Shown: positions 36,985-48,079, numbered from the stretch's first letter. The stretch: 64,000 bases of DNA from Siphonodentalium dalli (GCA_032622095.1 CP136068.1:4253314-4317313), one strand, 5' to 3'. Translations and numbers: made by a program. Notes: generated by a model not told the origin, from the letters alone.

Positions 36985-37243
36985 GGAATTTAAGTTGTCA
37001 CTCCTAGCGAAAAACTGGCTAAAGTGACCCAACTTTATTATGCGCTAACGAAATTACTCACTCACTCGGTGAACTCCAATTATCGTTAGCCAATTACCTA
37101 CTGATACTCTAGACAACTCAGTTGTATTCACACGATACGCTACATACAATAGTTTTGGGCTAATCTACGAAACGCTCAAAACATGTAGTCTACACTAAAC
37201 TAAATAACAACTAAACACATGTTTGAGCAGATAGCCAGTGTCT
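36985..37243 (-). repeat. internal B1-A2 junction of the DIRS element
   Basis: B1 (37,186-37,243) runs directly into A2 (36,985-37,187), sharing 'ta'. The junction 'acatgtagtctac' is the fusion of the two outer ends: 'caaaacatgta' at the 5' end and 'tagtctacact' at the 3' end. In split-repeat elements such an internal copy is thought to template the ends during replication. Confidence 0.88.
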
Positions 37244-37460
37244 GCTAAATTAACGTTCAAAAGAATAAGTGCGGCTGCCCAAAAGATTTCTTTTGAGCTC
37301 GGTTATGGTTGATCTATTAATATATTTCTTATAAGACGAATTGAGAAATGTTTGTTTCACTCTGAATCATGACAATTATGCATATTTCGGCCATGACAAA
37401 GTATATCAAGTAACAATGGTATAGCCTGTCTATCTGACAGTACACATACAATTTTAAGTT

Positions 37461-38429
37461 TTATAAATTGAGGCTTCTGGATACATGTAACCTGGATTCT
37501 AACGAATCCACTACATAACCGTCCTTGGCGGACTCAGATTGCCATCTACCGTGGCGTTTCCAACATCTGTCGTTGACGCCAGACCTGGCGGCTTCTGTAG
37601 CGCCGCCTGCTCTCATTGAATGAAGCCCTAAATTGGCGTCTTTTCCACAAACCTCTTTCATTCGGGTTGTGATACATTCTCTAGCCCTAGTATAACTTAA
37701 GGGATTATTCTTATATACTAATTTGCTTGACCCCTTTGAACTGAACATGGGCCTGAAGAAATACATGTCTGATTTAATATCTAAGTTGGCCACATTAATA
37801 TATTTAGAAATAATTGTTAAAGGACATGCTACTGTGTTTCCTTTGGCAATCACGATTTCGTTGCCCTGTCTATATTGATCTGTTTTACTCTTTTCAATAA
37901 TCAATTTCAAATGATCTGGCAATATTTCAATATTACTTCATTTTAGTGCTTGAAGTTCCGAAAACCTTAAAAATCCACTGAATCCGAGAACTATCATAGA
38001 TAGATCTCTAATTACTGTCAAATCTGTTGAATCAGCATATTTTGTATAAATGTTAATGACGTCGTCAGAGTAAACAGGGTCCTTCTTTTGGATTTTCTTT
38101 GTACATAATCTCTTTGCTGCCTCGACGATTCCGGTAACGAATCCGTTTGATGTCGGATCCAAATGTCCATGTAACTCGTGAATCCATTTTATTGCGTATT
38201 TTGCTGAAGACACCACGTTATGCGAACTTCCGTTGTCCACGAGGCTGGTTAGAAATAGCGCCACGTGTACAGAGTCCGCTGGCATAACCGTTCCTCCTAT
38301 ACCGCGAACAAAGTCAGTCCACCGCCGGAATTGTGAATAATATTTCGACACTGTACTGTCCGCTCGGGATCGCAACAACAATGCGGCCATCTTACTGCTC
38401 AATACGTCGGTTTTGTTTGATTCTGCCAC
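37461..38429 (-). pseudogene. DIRS tyrosine recombinase with an in-frame stop
   Basis: This integrase-like recombinase joins the circular cDNA to the target. The N-terminal part (38,429-37,941) has a SAM-like DNA-binding segment ('SRADSTVSKYYSQFRRWTDF') and the first catalytic Arg in 'GFLRFSELQALK'. A TGA at 37,938-37,940 follows directly, and the same frame then resumes. 'IEKSKTDQYRQG' carries the likely catalytic Lys, 'LGLHSMRAGG' the HxxR pair, 'RHGRWQS' the second His/Trp position and 'KDGYV' the nucleophilic Tyr. All expected catalytic positions are therefore present and only the stop breaks it. About 320 residues in total is normal for the family. The frame differs from that of the upstream pol-like frame, whose stop lies about 80 bp before it. 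Confidence 0.9.
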
Positions 38430-38505
38430 GCCAGTGTCATCTAGCGCCGTTCGTATCTGTTGTGAAAGCCCTAAAAGACGAAAGATTAGTGAATTTTTTT
38501 TTTAA

Positions 38506-40137
38506 TCACATGACATTATATGTGAAATGGATAGCTCCTAATTGGAAACTCAATATACTGTGTGCAAACATGCCGTTATGTCCCCTTCCGGGGTGAACGA
38601 TGTGTTCAGACCCGAGGGTTTTCAACCCGTTATTCCCATCCGATATCGCGTCTGCTTCTCGGATTAAGGGCCAAAAAGGCGCAGATTTCCATATGGGAAA
38701 AATTAAGGTGCTCTCACATTGCTCATTTTGAATTTTTCTTATGACTGCTGTCAATATTCTAGGGGGTGGAACGATCCAGTTATTCTCGCCCCACCAACAT
38801 TGCTTCATTGCGTCCACCGCTTCGGTTCCCGGGCACCACCATCTAGAATTAAATCTATCTAGTTGAGAATTGTAATCTGTTGCGAATCTGTCGATTGAGT
38901 GTGGTCCCCATAAATTGTTTAATTTGTGAAATATCTCGACGTCGATACACCAGTCATCGGGATCGAAACACCTGCTCAATGCATCTGCACTCATATTGAG
39001 TTCTCTCGGTATCCATGTGGGTACCAGCGTGAAATTATTTTCAACGCGCGTTGATTCTATATCAAGCGCGACTTTTTGTAAATGCTCTTTACTGCTGCCC
39101 TTCGTGATCACGCTCACGACGGCTTTATTGTCGGTGTATAACATAAACCTTCCTCCCGACATGACCGCTGAATTTGATTTACAAACTCTATTCACAGCTT
39201 CTAGCTCTCTCCATGTGGAGCTACTTCCGGCTTCTGTAGCCGACCAGGTCCCGATTGCTACGGGACCTCTTCCCACTATGGGGTAGGCGGCTGTCGCCCC
39301 TGCGCCCTGGGTCTCAACTGGGTGAACACTGCACCTTGATGTTGAGACCACTGAGGACTCCACCAGGCGTGCTATACGTCTGGGATCCGAGCCCCCTAGG
39401 GCCTCCACCGGGCGTGCTATACGCCTGGGATCAGAGGCCCCCTGCGCTAACACCAGGTAACCTCCGTACCATGTGTCGGATGCGTCTGTATATGCGCTTC
39501 CGGTGTACACATCTGGCTCTGATCTAACTAGATCTTGCCCATTTGCCCGCTGTATATTCGCGGCCCAATATGTTAACTCCTCCCGAGCTTCTGGGGAGGT
39601 AAGAACTGGTGCGTTCCAACACACTTTCTGGTTTAAACACATATGTAAATATCGCGTGTGCAAACTGGTTGGCGCGTCGATCGCTCCGTTCATTGAGGCT
39701 AATTGCCCCAAAATGCCTGCAAGCAATCTTGCTGGCACCATATCGTGGGCTGAAGCCATGATAAGCTGCGAACGCTGCAGCCCGACTAGAAATGCGTCTA
39801 GTCGGTCTTCACTCACGCAAACGCGTCTGACTTCGAAATCCCACTCTAAACCGAGCCATTTCGTAACTTGAGTAGGCTCCCAGTGACTTTTCTCATTTGA
39901 TATTATGAAACCGAATTTGGTTAAGTCGCCGCGTTATCTGTCACTGACCTCTTGCGTCGCGTCTTTTCCGCGCGCGCCCGCCAAACCGTCGTCCAAATAC
40001 ATAACGACTTTGATACCGTCGTTTCTCCAATATTTCACCATGACTCTAGTCAGCTTTGTGAATATTTGGCCAGCCGTGGAAATTCCAACGGTAAAACGTT
40101 GAAAACGAAATACGTATCGGTCCCGTTGTGTGTCCAT
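38506..40137 (-). pseudogene. DIRS reverse transcriptase C-terminus, RNase H and methylase-like region
   Basis: It continues RT after the frameshift: motif B 'VGISTAGQIFTKL' and motif C 'VVMYLDDGLAG', the YxDD box. An in-frame TAA at 39,934-39,936 interrupts it. The frame then stays open to 38,506. RNase H is recognisable by its acidic residues in 'YTDASDTWYGGY', 'STWRELEAV', 'MLYTDNKAVV' and 'NMSADALSR'. Between the first two lies an unusually long insert with a duplicated 'SDPRRIAR' block. Downstream, 'SIDRFATDYNSQLDRFNSRW' and 'SAPFWPLI' match the region after RNase H in DIRS elements that is described as methylase-like. I am sure of RT/RNase H and less sure of the methylase label. The Val at 39,816 is not a start. 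Confidence 0.88.
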
Positions 40138-41240
40138 TTGAAACCTAAATAGGTTTTGCTAGCGTCCGCGATACAAATATGATGGAACGCGCCTTCAAGG
40201 TCAAAATCTACGGCAAAATCACCGATTTCGAAAATCTGTCTTGCGACAGAGCTGTCTTCAAACTTGAATTTGTATTTTGCGAGGTTATCGTTCAAATGCC
40301 TACAGTCTAAAACAAGTCTACGCTTGCCATTTCGATTCGTTGCCACCGTCAATGGGTTAATCACCATAGGCGGTTCTTTGACCGCTGTCACGTGATTTTT
40401 TGACAAAAGTTTGGTTATTTCTTTGTTTACAAACTCACTATTGTCATTGGAAGATTTGTTGTTTTTTAATTCAATTGGTATGGGAATTTCAAATGGCAAA
40501 CGATAACCGTGTTCTATTACTGAAATGATGTAATCTGAAGCCCCGGCTTCTTTCCAACATGAAATACTCTCCTTTAGAGAGCCTACTGATACGATCGTGA
40601 ACGCGCATTTATCAACGTGTATTTCTTCTACGTGCATTTCGCCTGCGTGTTCGTTATTTGTTGCGCTTTTATCGCCAATACGACATTCACCCTCGTCCCT
40701 CTCATTAAATTTAACCCCGATCTGGGGATAATAAGAAGGGATACTTAGCTTTGCTTTGAGTGAAGTGGTATTCTGTTTACTCGGGCGGGCGTATTTCCAA
40801 TGTGGCGGATCTCCGCTTGCCAGGCTGTGCTTCTGGTATTCTGGAACTACACTCCAACCGAGCTCGGACGGGCCGGACAGCTTAACCATTTTCTGTCTAA
40901 CTTTATTAATGTTCAAACCTTCTGACAAACAGTCCGCGGCTTTCGATGTGTTCTGCTGTCCGTGGTCGATATGCCATTTGTCCTCTGTGATTTTGTCCTG
41001 AACAGGCTGAATTTCGTTGAATTTGAAATGTGCTCCGTTTCCGGATCGTTTGAACACATGTACGTCCTTTTCTTTCGAACTAAGAATTTGCGTTTTGGAA
41101 ATTTCTCGTTGGCTCTCGACGATTCCAGCTTTAAGACCGGTCAACTGAGTGGTTAACATTCCATTAAATTGTGTCAATAAACTGTCCTGAGATTTCCTAA
41201 CTGCCGCTTCGATGCGTTTGTCTAAGTCGTTGCTGTTCAT
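40050..41240 (-). pseudogene. DIRS Gag-like region and N-terminal half of reverse transcriptase
   Basis: The frame opens at ATG 41,240, 8 bp downstream of repeat A1. Residues 1-60 are polar, with a heptad-like 'QFNGMLTTQLTGLKAGIVES' that may form a coiled coil. Residues 60-230 are low in recognisable motifs and are taken as Gag-like. From about residue 240 the product turns into a DIRS-type reverse transcriptase: 'GYRLPFEIPIP', 'NRNGKRRLVLDCRHLN' and motif A 'FAVDFDLEGAFHHI' with its catalytic Asp. A one-base loss near 40,091, just before RT motif B, throws the frame off. The last dozen codons (to 40,050) are out of register. Gag and RT are fused in a single frame here rather than being separate overlapping frames. 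Confidence 0.85.
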
Positions 41241-41247
41241 TGTACTA

Positions 41248-41450
41248 GGAATTTAAGTTGTCACTCCTAGCGAAAAACTGGCTAAAGTGACCCAACTTTA
41301 TTATGCGCTAACGAAATTACTCACTCACTCGGTGAACTCCAATTATCGTTAGCCAATTACCTACTGATACTCTAGACAACTCAGTTGTATTCACACGATA
41401 CGCTACAGACAATAGTTTTGGGCTAATCTACGAAACGCTCAAAACATGTA
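41248..41450 (-). repeat. split direct repeat A1 (5' end of the DIRS element)
   Basis: 203 bp, matching 36,985-37,187 with one visible substitution (cgctacaGac against cgctacaTac). The Gag-like start codon lies 8 bp inside it. The outer edge is 'caaaacatgta', then host 'ttcctc'. It is a likely home for promoter elements, but none was recognised. Confidence 0.9.
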
Positions 41451-41571
41451 TTCCTCAATATTCAGAAGGTTTTTATAACTTGTTATTTTGAAGTTTCATT
41501 CTATTATCTATATTCTAAAGTATTGAGAGGGTTCTTTATCATAAGACTCTTTTTATGAAGGAAATAACTTA

Positions 41572-41835
41572 AAGGTACTCAATCCGATAACTTCGATAAG
41601 ACGCTGCTAAATTACTCTTTCTTTGGCTTCGGTGGGAAAAAAATATTTGATTAGTGTCGAACCCACCCATCAAAGCTCAGAGTAATTAGATATCGATCTT
41701 TACAGTTTGCTATTGTTATTGTTTCTGGGCCTAATCGTGCCAGGACGAGGTCAAACGGGCGGTCTTCCAGATAAAGATGGATAACTGTAAAATCGTGGTA
41801 ATAATAACTACTTGGTATTAGAGTTGTCCATCTTT
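41572..41835 (+). mobile_element. half copy of the mariner-type MITE (paralogue of 32,354)
   Basis: Same start and truncation as the copy at 32,354-32,618, with a 9-bp insertion 'ataacttcg' after 'caatccg'. Confidence 0.75.
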
Positions 41836-42039
41836 TCTGGTTAAATACGCCCAGAATAGCCTACCTTCAGAATAGCGAACCTTCTGAATAAGAACCTTTG
41901 GAATAGCGACCCTTCGGAATATGGAACCGCGGAATAATGAACCTGATCCTGTATGAAGAGCCCATGACACGTCCATCAATAAATGTATACATGTTTCATG
42001 GGACTGTTTAAGACTGGAGTAAAGTTGAGACCAACATGT

Positions 42040-42330
42040 CTTTGTTAATATCGGTGCTCAGATTTCAACGAAATTTGGTGTGGTGACTCAGGGTGCCCTG
42101 GCAGAGTTTTTCTAAATTTGTATTTAAACAAATTTAAATAAAAAAAAAAAATATGAACATATGTGAATATTTAGGTACAAATAAACCTATTTGCACGAGA
42201 ATATGTTGCAGCACCAGATATAGAGGAATGTGGGCCACAGTTAGACATGGGTCAGAGTGAGATATTGCCTCTAACATTTCTCTAATTTCCAGACCAATAT
42301 CCATGGCGCCAGTCAAGAGATATTAGCCAT
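42040..42330. repeat. dispersed repeat, paralogue of 32,850-33,190
   Basis: Same ordered blocks ('cagggtgccctggcagag', 'tatgtgaatatttaggtac', 'gagaatatgttgcagcac'). A poly-A run at about 42,141 is an expansion relative to copy 1. Confidence 0.75.
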
Positions 42331-42441
42331 ATAGCACATGTTACTATATTTCTTCAAAATGCAATCATCAGGTGAAGGTTGAATCTGGCCAAGCAACCAA
42401 TTTTCAAGGCAAAATTATTTTATTTAATTTTTGCAATTTTA

Positions 42442-42881
42442 AAGGTACTCAATCCGAATTAACCCTCGCAGATTATTATTTCCTTGACTTCGGAGGTGAA
42501 AAATATTTGATTCAAGTCGAGGAACCCCCAACATCAAAGCTCAGAGTGATCAGATACCGATTTTTAAAATCTATCATTTTAATTTTAAGTGGCCCAGCAA
42601 ACAGCAGACGAGAATACTTTTTCTGACCAAATTGCAGATGAAGATGGATAATTCTAAAATCAACTTCTTTTTTTTGTGTGTGTCAGATGTTTGACAAATC
42701 AGCAATATTCGTTGAGCAAAAAGTTGATAAATTACAAGTTTTTGTCAATTTTATGCTATAATTGACTGCAGTTTTTTTTCGAGCAATTAATCGATTCTGT
42801 CAACTGAAGCGGCATTTCAAAAAATCTTCTTGTTGTTGGAATCTGATGATATGGGGACTATTGATTCGGATTGAGGACCTT
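42442..42881. mobile_element. mariner-type MITE, 440 bp, with TA duplication and a known empty site
   Basis: Starts 'aaggtactcaatccgaatta' and ends 'attcggattgaggacctt', flanked by TA on both sides. Copy 1 of the duplication has the uninterrupted 'gcaattttaagggaaaaa' at about 33,266-33,285, a single TA. The insertion therefore came after the duplication. The centre is AT-rich with poly-T and poly-A runs. No transposase. Confidence 0.88.
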
Positions 42882-45362
42882 TAAGGGAAAAATATCTTTA
42901 TTGGATAAATTTACATATAATACTGAATACATTTTTATGAAAACGGGTTACGTGGATGGGGCACAATGACTCAATGAGACATAATTTATGGCCTGTGGTA
43001 GGATCCAACTTCAGTAGATGACAGGCACTTCAAAAAGGAATGAGATAATTTGCCAAATGACTATTGTTTTGGGGCTGGAGTGGATAAATAATTTAGATCA
43101 AACAAACTGATGTCATTGTGCAATTGTCAGTATGTTCGGTGCATTTCCTATATGGTTACTACTTAGGGGTGACCCCTCTGTGAAGTAGATGATAAGAAAC
43201 AAGTATTAAGGGTGGTCCCAGCTCGAGATTTCATGCTTGTTCGTGACTTTTGTGAGCTGTTATCGTACTCTCAGATGTCTAATCATTGTGATGGTCAATA
43301 ATAGTGATAGCGGAGACCTAGACTGAAATTAACAATATTGATGGAAATTTAATTCTATTTAATTCTATTTCAATTTAATTCTATATATGTCTCTTTGCCA
43401 AAAAACTTAATGATCGTTGAGAATTTTATCTAAAATTACTAATCATGCGACACATGCTGACACTATTGGTTAATAGGCATCTGATAGTGTATAAACATTT
43501 TAATAATTGCCCGGGAGGAATGGCATTATTCTTGACAGGCATAGATACATAGATGTTCATGGCATGGTCTGAGAAAATGCTACTAGATTAAACATTTATA
43601 TGATTGCCTCATTAGTCATGTACATGTATAACTAGAAGGTCGTGACAGTTCAACTAAGTTGGCCTGGAATTATATTAATATAATGTTTAGCATACATATT
43701 ATTCGACAATAGCAAGTACGCAGGGCTATATTTAACAATTTTTCCACAAATAGCCACTAGTTAATATATATGCTAGCCATGCTGATCAAGCTCCCGCTTA
43801 ATGCTTAAGGTTTAAATCGAGAACACAGTGTTAAAATCATGAATTATTTAATATGTGAGAATGCTAAAATTAATCACCGTGCAATATAATTATTAAATTT
43901 AACTTGATGTGTGCATCACAGGAAACAGAATTCATACACACAGATGGAAAGTTGGCCCGGAAGCATATCCTCTCACCAGTCACTGCATGAACTCGTCCGT
44001 GTGCCCAGACCAAGTGGGATTGGGAGATATTCTTCTTTTCCTTCACTCAACAAGAAGATAAATGACTCACTTTGTTAGTCACCAATTCACTGGGCTTCAC
44101 ATGTTTGTTACATCTGTGTGTCGACTGTAGGTGGCTAGAATTGTATTTTGACCCGAGTCACGGCATTCACAGTGAGTGGGTGAGGCTGAGCCTGAAGTCG
44201 TTGATAACTAAATTTAGTAATCTGTAATCACTAAATTGACTAATACAATCCTAATATTATTAGATTAGTAAGCCACATGAACGCTTTCACCAATTACAGC
44301 GTCCACAAGTTCCAGCTACGCGCTACGTTCAACCAACGGTTCATGACTGAACTATACTGTCTATAGTAAATCAGTCAGCTCTAAAATGTCCATTTTCTGA
44401 TTTCCTTGACCCAAGTTGAGGCTTGACCTGACAGTGTTAGATATTAACAATTAAATTTACTATTTAGAGAAGTAGTTAGTAGATTGAACGATTTGCCGCT
44501 TGCAGATGCAACTCTAAGTCTAACCACTAAACCAGTCCAGGTGAAAACAGACTTAAAATTGAACAATAACAGAAGTTCAGAACAAGTCAAATCGCCGTGG
44601 TGATCAGTCTGCACAGACCAGTCCACATTCCATTCCAGTGACCTTCATTTTCATATTTTTTTCAGTCACAGATTCGTCATTGAGTTTCTTTCCGACTGAC
44701 TGATTTTCATTTTGAACACAGTTCACTTCAAGTTCAACTTCAAAACAAGTTGTTGTTGTTGTTGTTGACATGTTGTTGTTGTTATTCTTCTTCTTCTTTT
44801 GACTGCTTTGACTCTAAAGTCATTCCAGTAATGGGCTCGTTGTGCTATCTTCGCTTGTGCTTTCTCGTTTGTTCTTAACGCTTACGTGCTGTGACACCGT
44901 TGTACATTTAAAATACGAGCGATAACAATAACAAGCAATTCAATTTCAAATTTCGCAAACAAGAGAGCGCCACCATTTTGTAACGAAATTACGTCATCAT
45001 TTCCAACGTTGCCATGGCCTGCCAGGTGACGTAATATTCTAACTGTAACGGTACGGAATCTGGCGAGGTTTGCCGAATGCTAGGCGCCCGCGTCAGCTAA
45101 ATCCACATTAAGCATTTAATTTTGAATAAGGTTAATTTTGTTTTTTCAAATTTAATAGTATTGCTATAGGGAGGCTGATCGAAGAAGAAAATAAATTCGT
45201 TTTATTAATTTGTCAATCCTATTCCAACATGGCGGCCACCATAGGTCTGAATCGCCCGGATGTAAAAACAATTTTTTCATGTTGATGGGGTATAGAAATT
45301 ACTGACGTCACAAATATACTTGCGTCGCTTATGTTACCGTAAAACAACCCTTTGGGTTGTGA

Positions 45363-45545
45363 ATAATTGTACTTCAGCGAAATTTAATTGTGATTCAGTG
45401 CAATTCAATTGTGCTTCAGTGCAATTCAAACTTAATTGCGCTTCAGCGTAATTAATTTTCCATTAATGGCTAAACCCCCAGTAAATTGTTAAGTAAATCC
45501 AATACAAAATTAATTGCGCTTCAGCGCAATTATTTTCTCCATATA
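45363..45545. repeat. short palindromic repeat cluster
   Basis: The 20-bp palindrome-like unit 'aattgcgcttcagcgcaatt' and variants ('gtgcttcagtgcaattcaa') occur about five times directly after the segmental duplication. Each can fold into a small hairpin with a TTCA loop. Confidence 0.8.
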
Positions 45546-45699
45546 TGGCTAATCCAAGTTAATTAATAACTCGCATATTTCTCTGCAAGCAATGTTTTGT
45601 ACTCAGCCAAACATTGTTCAAGTTTGATCAATTTGTCTGGAACTTGAAGAGCATCACCCGGAAAACATATGTTTCTTTCTTCAACATCATCAAACAATG

Positions 45700-47480
45700 T
45701 TCTAAGTGTTTAGTTTAGGTAATTGCTCATTTATATTTGGAAATTGTTCACATGCTTCATTTTCTGGAGAAGATATGTAATCTTCGTCCTTGACGTGTTG
45801 TGTCGACGTATGCGGCTGGTCAGCTTCTGGTTGTTCTGTGTCAGTAGTGTAGCATGAGACGATGGTACCACTTCGCTTACTAACTTGTTGACCAGGGCCG
45901 CTTCTACTAGGAAATGAGATCGCTTATAATATGTCCTTGAGATTGCTTTACCAGAGATCAGAGCCTTTGATCATGGAACCAATTCTTCCCAAAAAGCTCA
46001 CCATGGCGTGAAAGCCTCCGAGTGTACATACTGCATTCATAGACCTCGACGTGATTAGTCCAACCGCCTTGAGACACAAGTGCTGATCAAATGTCAAGTA
46101 AGGGGTCGAGATATTTAAATTGTTTGCCTGACTCTGGATGAAAACCAATGTCGAATAGATAGTCTTCATTCGATGGATTCAAATCAATTATCGGCAAAAA
46201 CAAAACTTCCGATTTCTTGGTAGGACCACTGCCAGAATCAGTGAATATATGCTGAATATAACCTGTTCAATTAAGCCCTATGTTTGATCGCGTTTCTGAA
46301 TAGCCACCCAGGGTGCCAGAGCAAATCTGAATTCATATCGGGAGCAATGTATGGAGTACTGTAACTAAGAAGAGGTTTGTATGCAACTGTCGATAGACCC
46401 TTCTCTGGACAGCTGGCATATACTGATAAATAGGTACCCCTTTGTCTTTGACAATTTCGGCAACATTTGTACTTTTTTGTCTAATGATTACTTGTGGCTC
46501 CCGACGGAGTGGTGAATCGTCTGTTGGGGTGCACACAGCAATTATTCCCATCCCATGAAATGTCCCATGACATTGTGTTCCACGTTATATGCGGCCCATT
46601 GCGTGAAGGAACCAAGGAAATATTCACTTGGAAGATTTTCACGATCTTGGGCCTCAATTACTGACTGTTTACACCTCTCAACTTCGTCATATCTGGTCGA
46701 GAAACCTAACCGAAATAGTTCTGTTACAAGCCATTTGGATCCAAACATATGACCCAGTTCAACGCCAAGGCCAAATAGAGTGGGTGCCAGCACTGATTTT
46801 GGTTTTCGTATTGAATTATATAATATCCAATACTGATCTGCTTCAATTCCGAAGAGATCAGGACTTCCAACAGACATACCATATGTGATGGTATCCAGCT
46901 CTTTCCTCGTTCAATGTTGGTTATGTCCTCGCTTGTAGTGTATGAATTAATAGTATACCGGTACGTCATCTCCCTCAATTGTGCTCGAATAATCTTAGCT
47001 GTTGCAATAATTATTCTCTCGTTTTCTTCTTCAATGTGAGTTTTCTTTTCGGCGTACCACTTCTCGTTGATAATAAAGCTAGCCATGTTTCTGAAGCAAA
47101 TCACGTTGCTCCGACCCTGGACTTCAGCAAAAAAATATGTATGACCCATAGTTATCCTGTAGTTTTCCGTTCAACCATTTTTGCGACCCATCAGCGAATT
47201 ATACAATCTTATCGTGGTGTTCAGATGGCGTATAAAGCTCCGCACCCGCTTCCGACTCGAACCATGCACATACCATTTGAAACAGTTTTTGCCTTGAATC
47301 GTCTGTTTCTCTGCCGATCTGTTTCCCTTCAGAACGATTCGGGCGTATCTCCTTGTTCAACTTAGCATATGTTATGGTAGACAGCTTCAGCTGCAACCAG
47401 ATCGATACAACCATGAAGCCTTTTCTGGACATTAAAACATATCGAATCCCCCCTTTATGTACAACAATATAGTAGACTCT
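45700..47480 (-). pseudogene. decayed copy of a multi-copy invertebrate gene family of unknown function
   Basis: Read on the minus strand, recognisable segments follow in order but in changing frames: 'RLHGCIDLVAAEAVYH' (about 47,420), 'NKEIRPNRSEGKQIGRE', 'AELYTPSEHHDKIV', 'FFAEVQGRSNVICFRNMA' (about 47,110), 'SELKQISIGYYIIQ', 'LFGLGVELGHMFGSKWLV', 'SFTQWAAYNVEHNVMG', 'KGVPIYQY', 'NISTPYLTFDQHLCLKA', 'LGGFHAMVSFLGRIGSMI' (about 46,020) and 'SRTYYKRSHFLVEAAL' (about 45,920). I remember this motif order from many long uncharacterised, highly repeated proteins of corals, molluscs and other invertebrates, but cannot name the family or its activity. At least five frame changes and several stops make this copy a pseudogene. 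No introns are evident within this part. A probable N-terminal exon lies beyond the transposon-like insert, at 52,337-52,546. Confidence 0.7.
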
Positions 47481-47764
47481 CACGTATTGGGGGTTGTGGA
47501 AAATCGATGCACATGTGTTCTGTCAGGATGCCTGGGATCAAACGGGGAAGTCCTCTTTGTAATTGAAATATGGCAGAATTGACCGGAGTATCTTTGTAGA
47601 CGACAGATCAACACACACTTAGAAATAATAAGCCATATAGGTACTAAGGTAGTACCAATATGTCTGATAGTACCAGACCAACAGGTATTGAGAAGAATAA
47701 TTATGGTTCTAAAAATTGATATAGTACCACACCATGTTGGTACTATCCACTCTCAGAACCTGAA

Positions 47765-47885
47765 TGTTAGCCACGTGATGGCATCACGTGATAATTCATT
47801 TGGCACTAGCGCGATCTCGGTACCCAAGTGTTACCCACGTGATGGCATCACGAGATAATTCATTTGGTACTAGCCGATCTCGATA
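47765..47885. repeat. 62-bp tandem pair containing a CACGTG dyad
   Basis: 'ccacgtgatggcatcacg' occurs at about 47,771 and 47,834, each followed by 'ataattcatttgg'. The dyad 'cacgtgatggcatcacgtg' is a 19-bp inverted repeat with E-box-type cores in the first copy. Confidence 0.8.
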
Positions 47886-48079
47886 AAATGGCGGCGTCTA
47901 GCCACTTCAAGTTGATACGATTGAGATTTTTTACAGTATATAAACATGGACGAAGAGACAAACAAACATCAGACTTAGACATTTTATGTTGGGATCGGAC
48001 TGGGCTTACATGTTGTAGTATATATGCCAGTTTAGGTACGTTGTTCGCTCGCTGGGTGGATTTAAGATTAGGGAAGTAA

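Larger units (their letters stand above)
36440..41450 (-). mobile_element. DIRS-order tyrosine-recombinase retrotransposon, split direct repeats, 5.0 kb
   Basis: The element is read on the minus strand. Repeat A is at 41,248-41,450 (A1) and again at 36,985-37,187 (A2), 203 bp with one difference seen. Repeat B is 58 bp at 37,186-37,243 (B1) and 36,440-36,497 (B2). The order A1 - genes - B1A2 - B2 is the split-direct-repeat layout known for PAT- and Ngaro-type elements. B1 and A2 abut, overlapping by two bases, and so reproduce the two element ends joined together, as expected for a circular intermediate. The paralogous site at 32,246/32,247 is empty and shows no sizeable target duplication. 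The coding region carries one frameshift and two stops, so this copy looks dead. DIRS, PAT and Ngaro assignment is not settled by eye. Confidence 0.9.
36214..45362. repeat. tandem segmental duplication, copy 2
   Basis: Starts with 'ttaatatgattacgtcagta' and ends with 'tttgggttgtga'. It contains the DIRS-order element (36,440-41,450) and a full MITE (42,442-42,881), neither of which is in copy 1. A GTT/CTT-rich microsatellite at 44,745-44,800 is much longer than its counterpart near 35,762. Confidence 0.88.

Noticed and set aside
38996-39871. Plus-strand frames (90-132 codons) within the DIRS region
   Set aside because: They are antisense shadows of the RT/RNase H frame.
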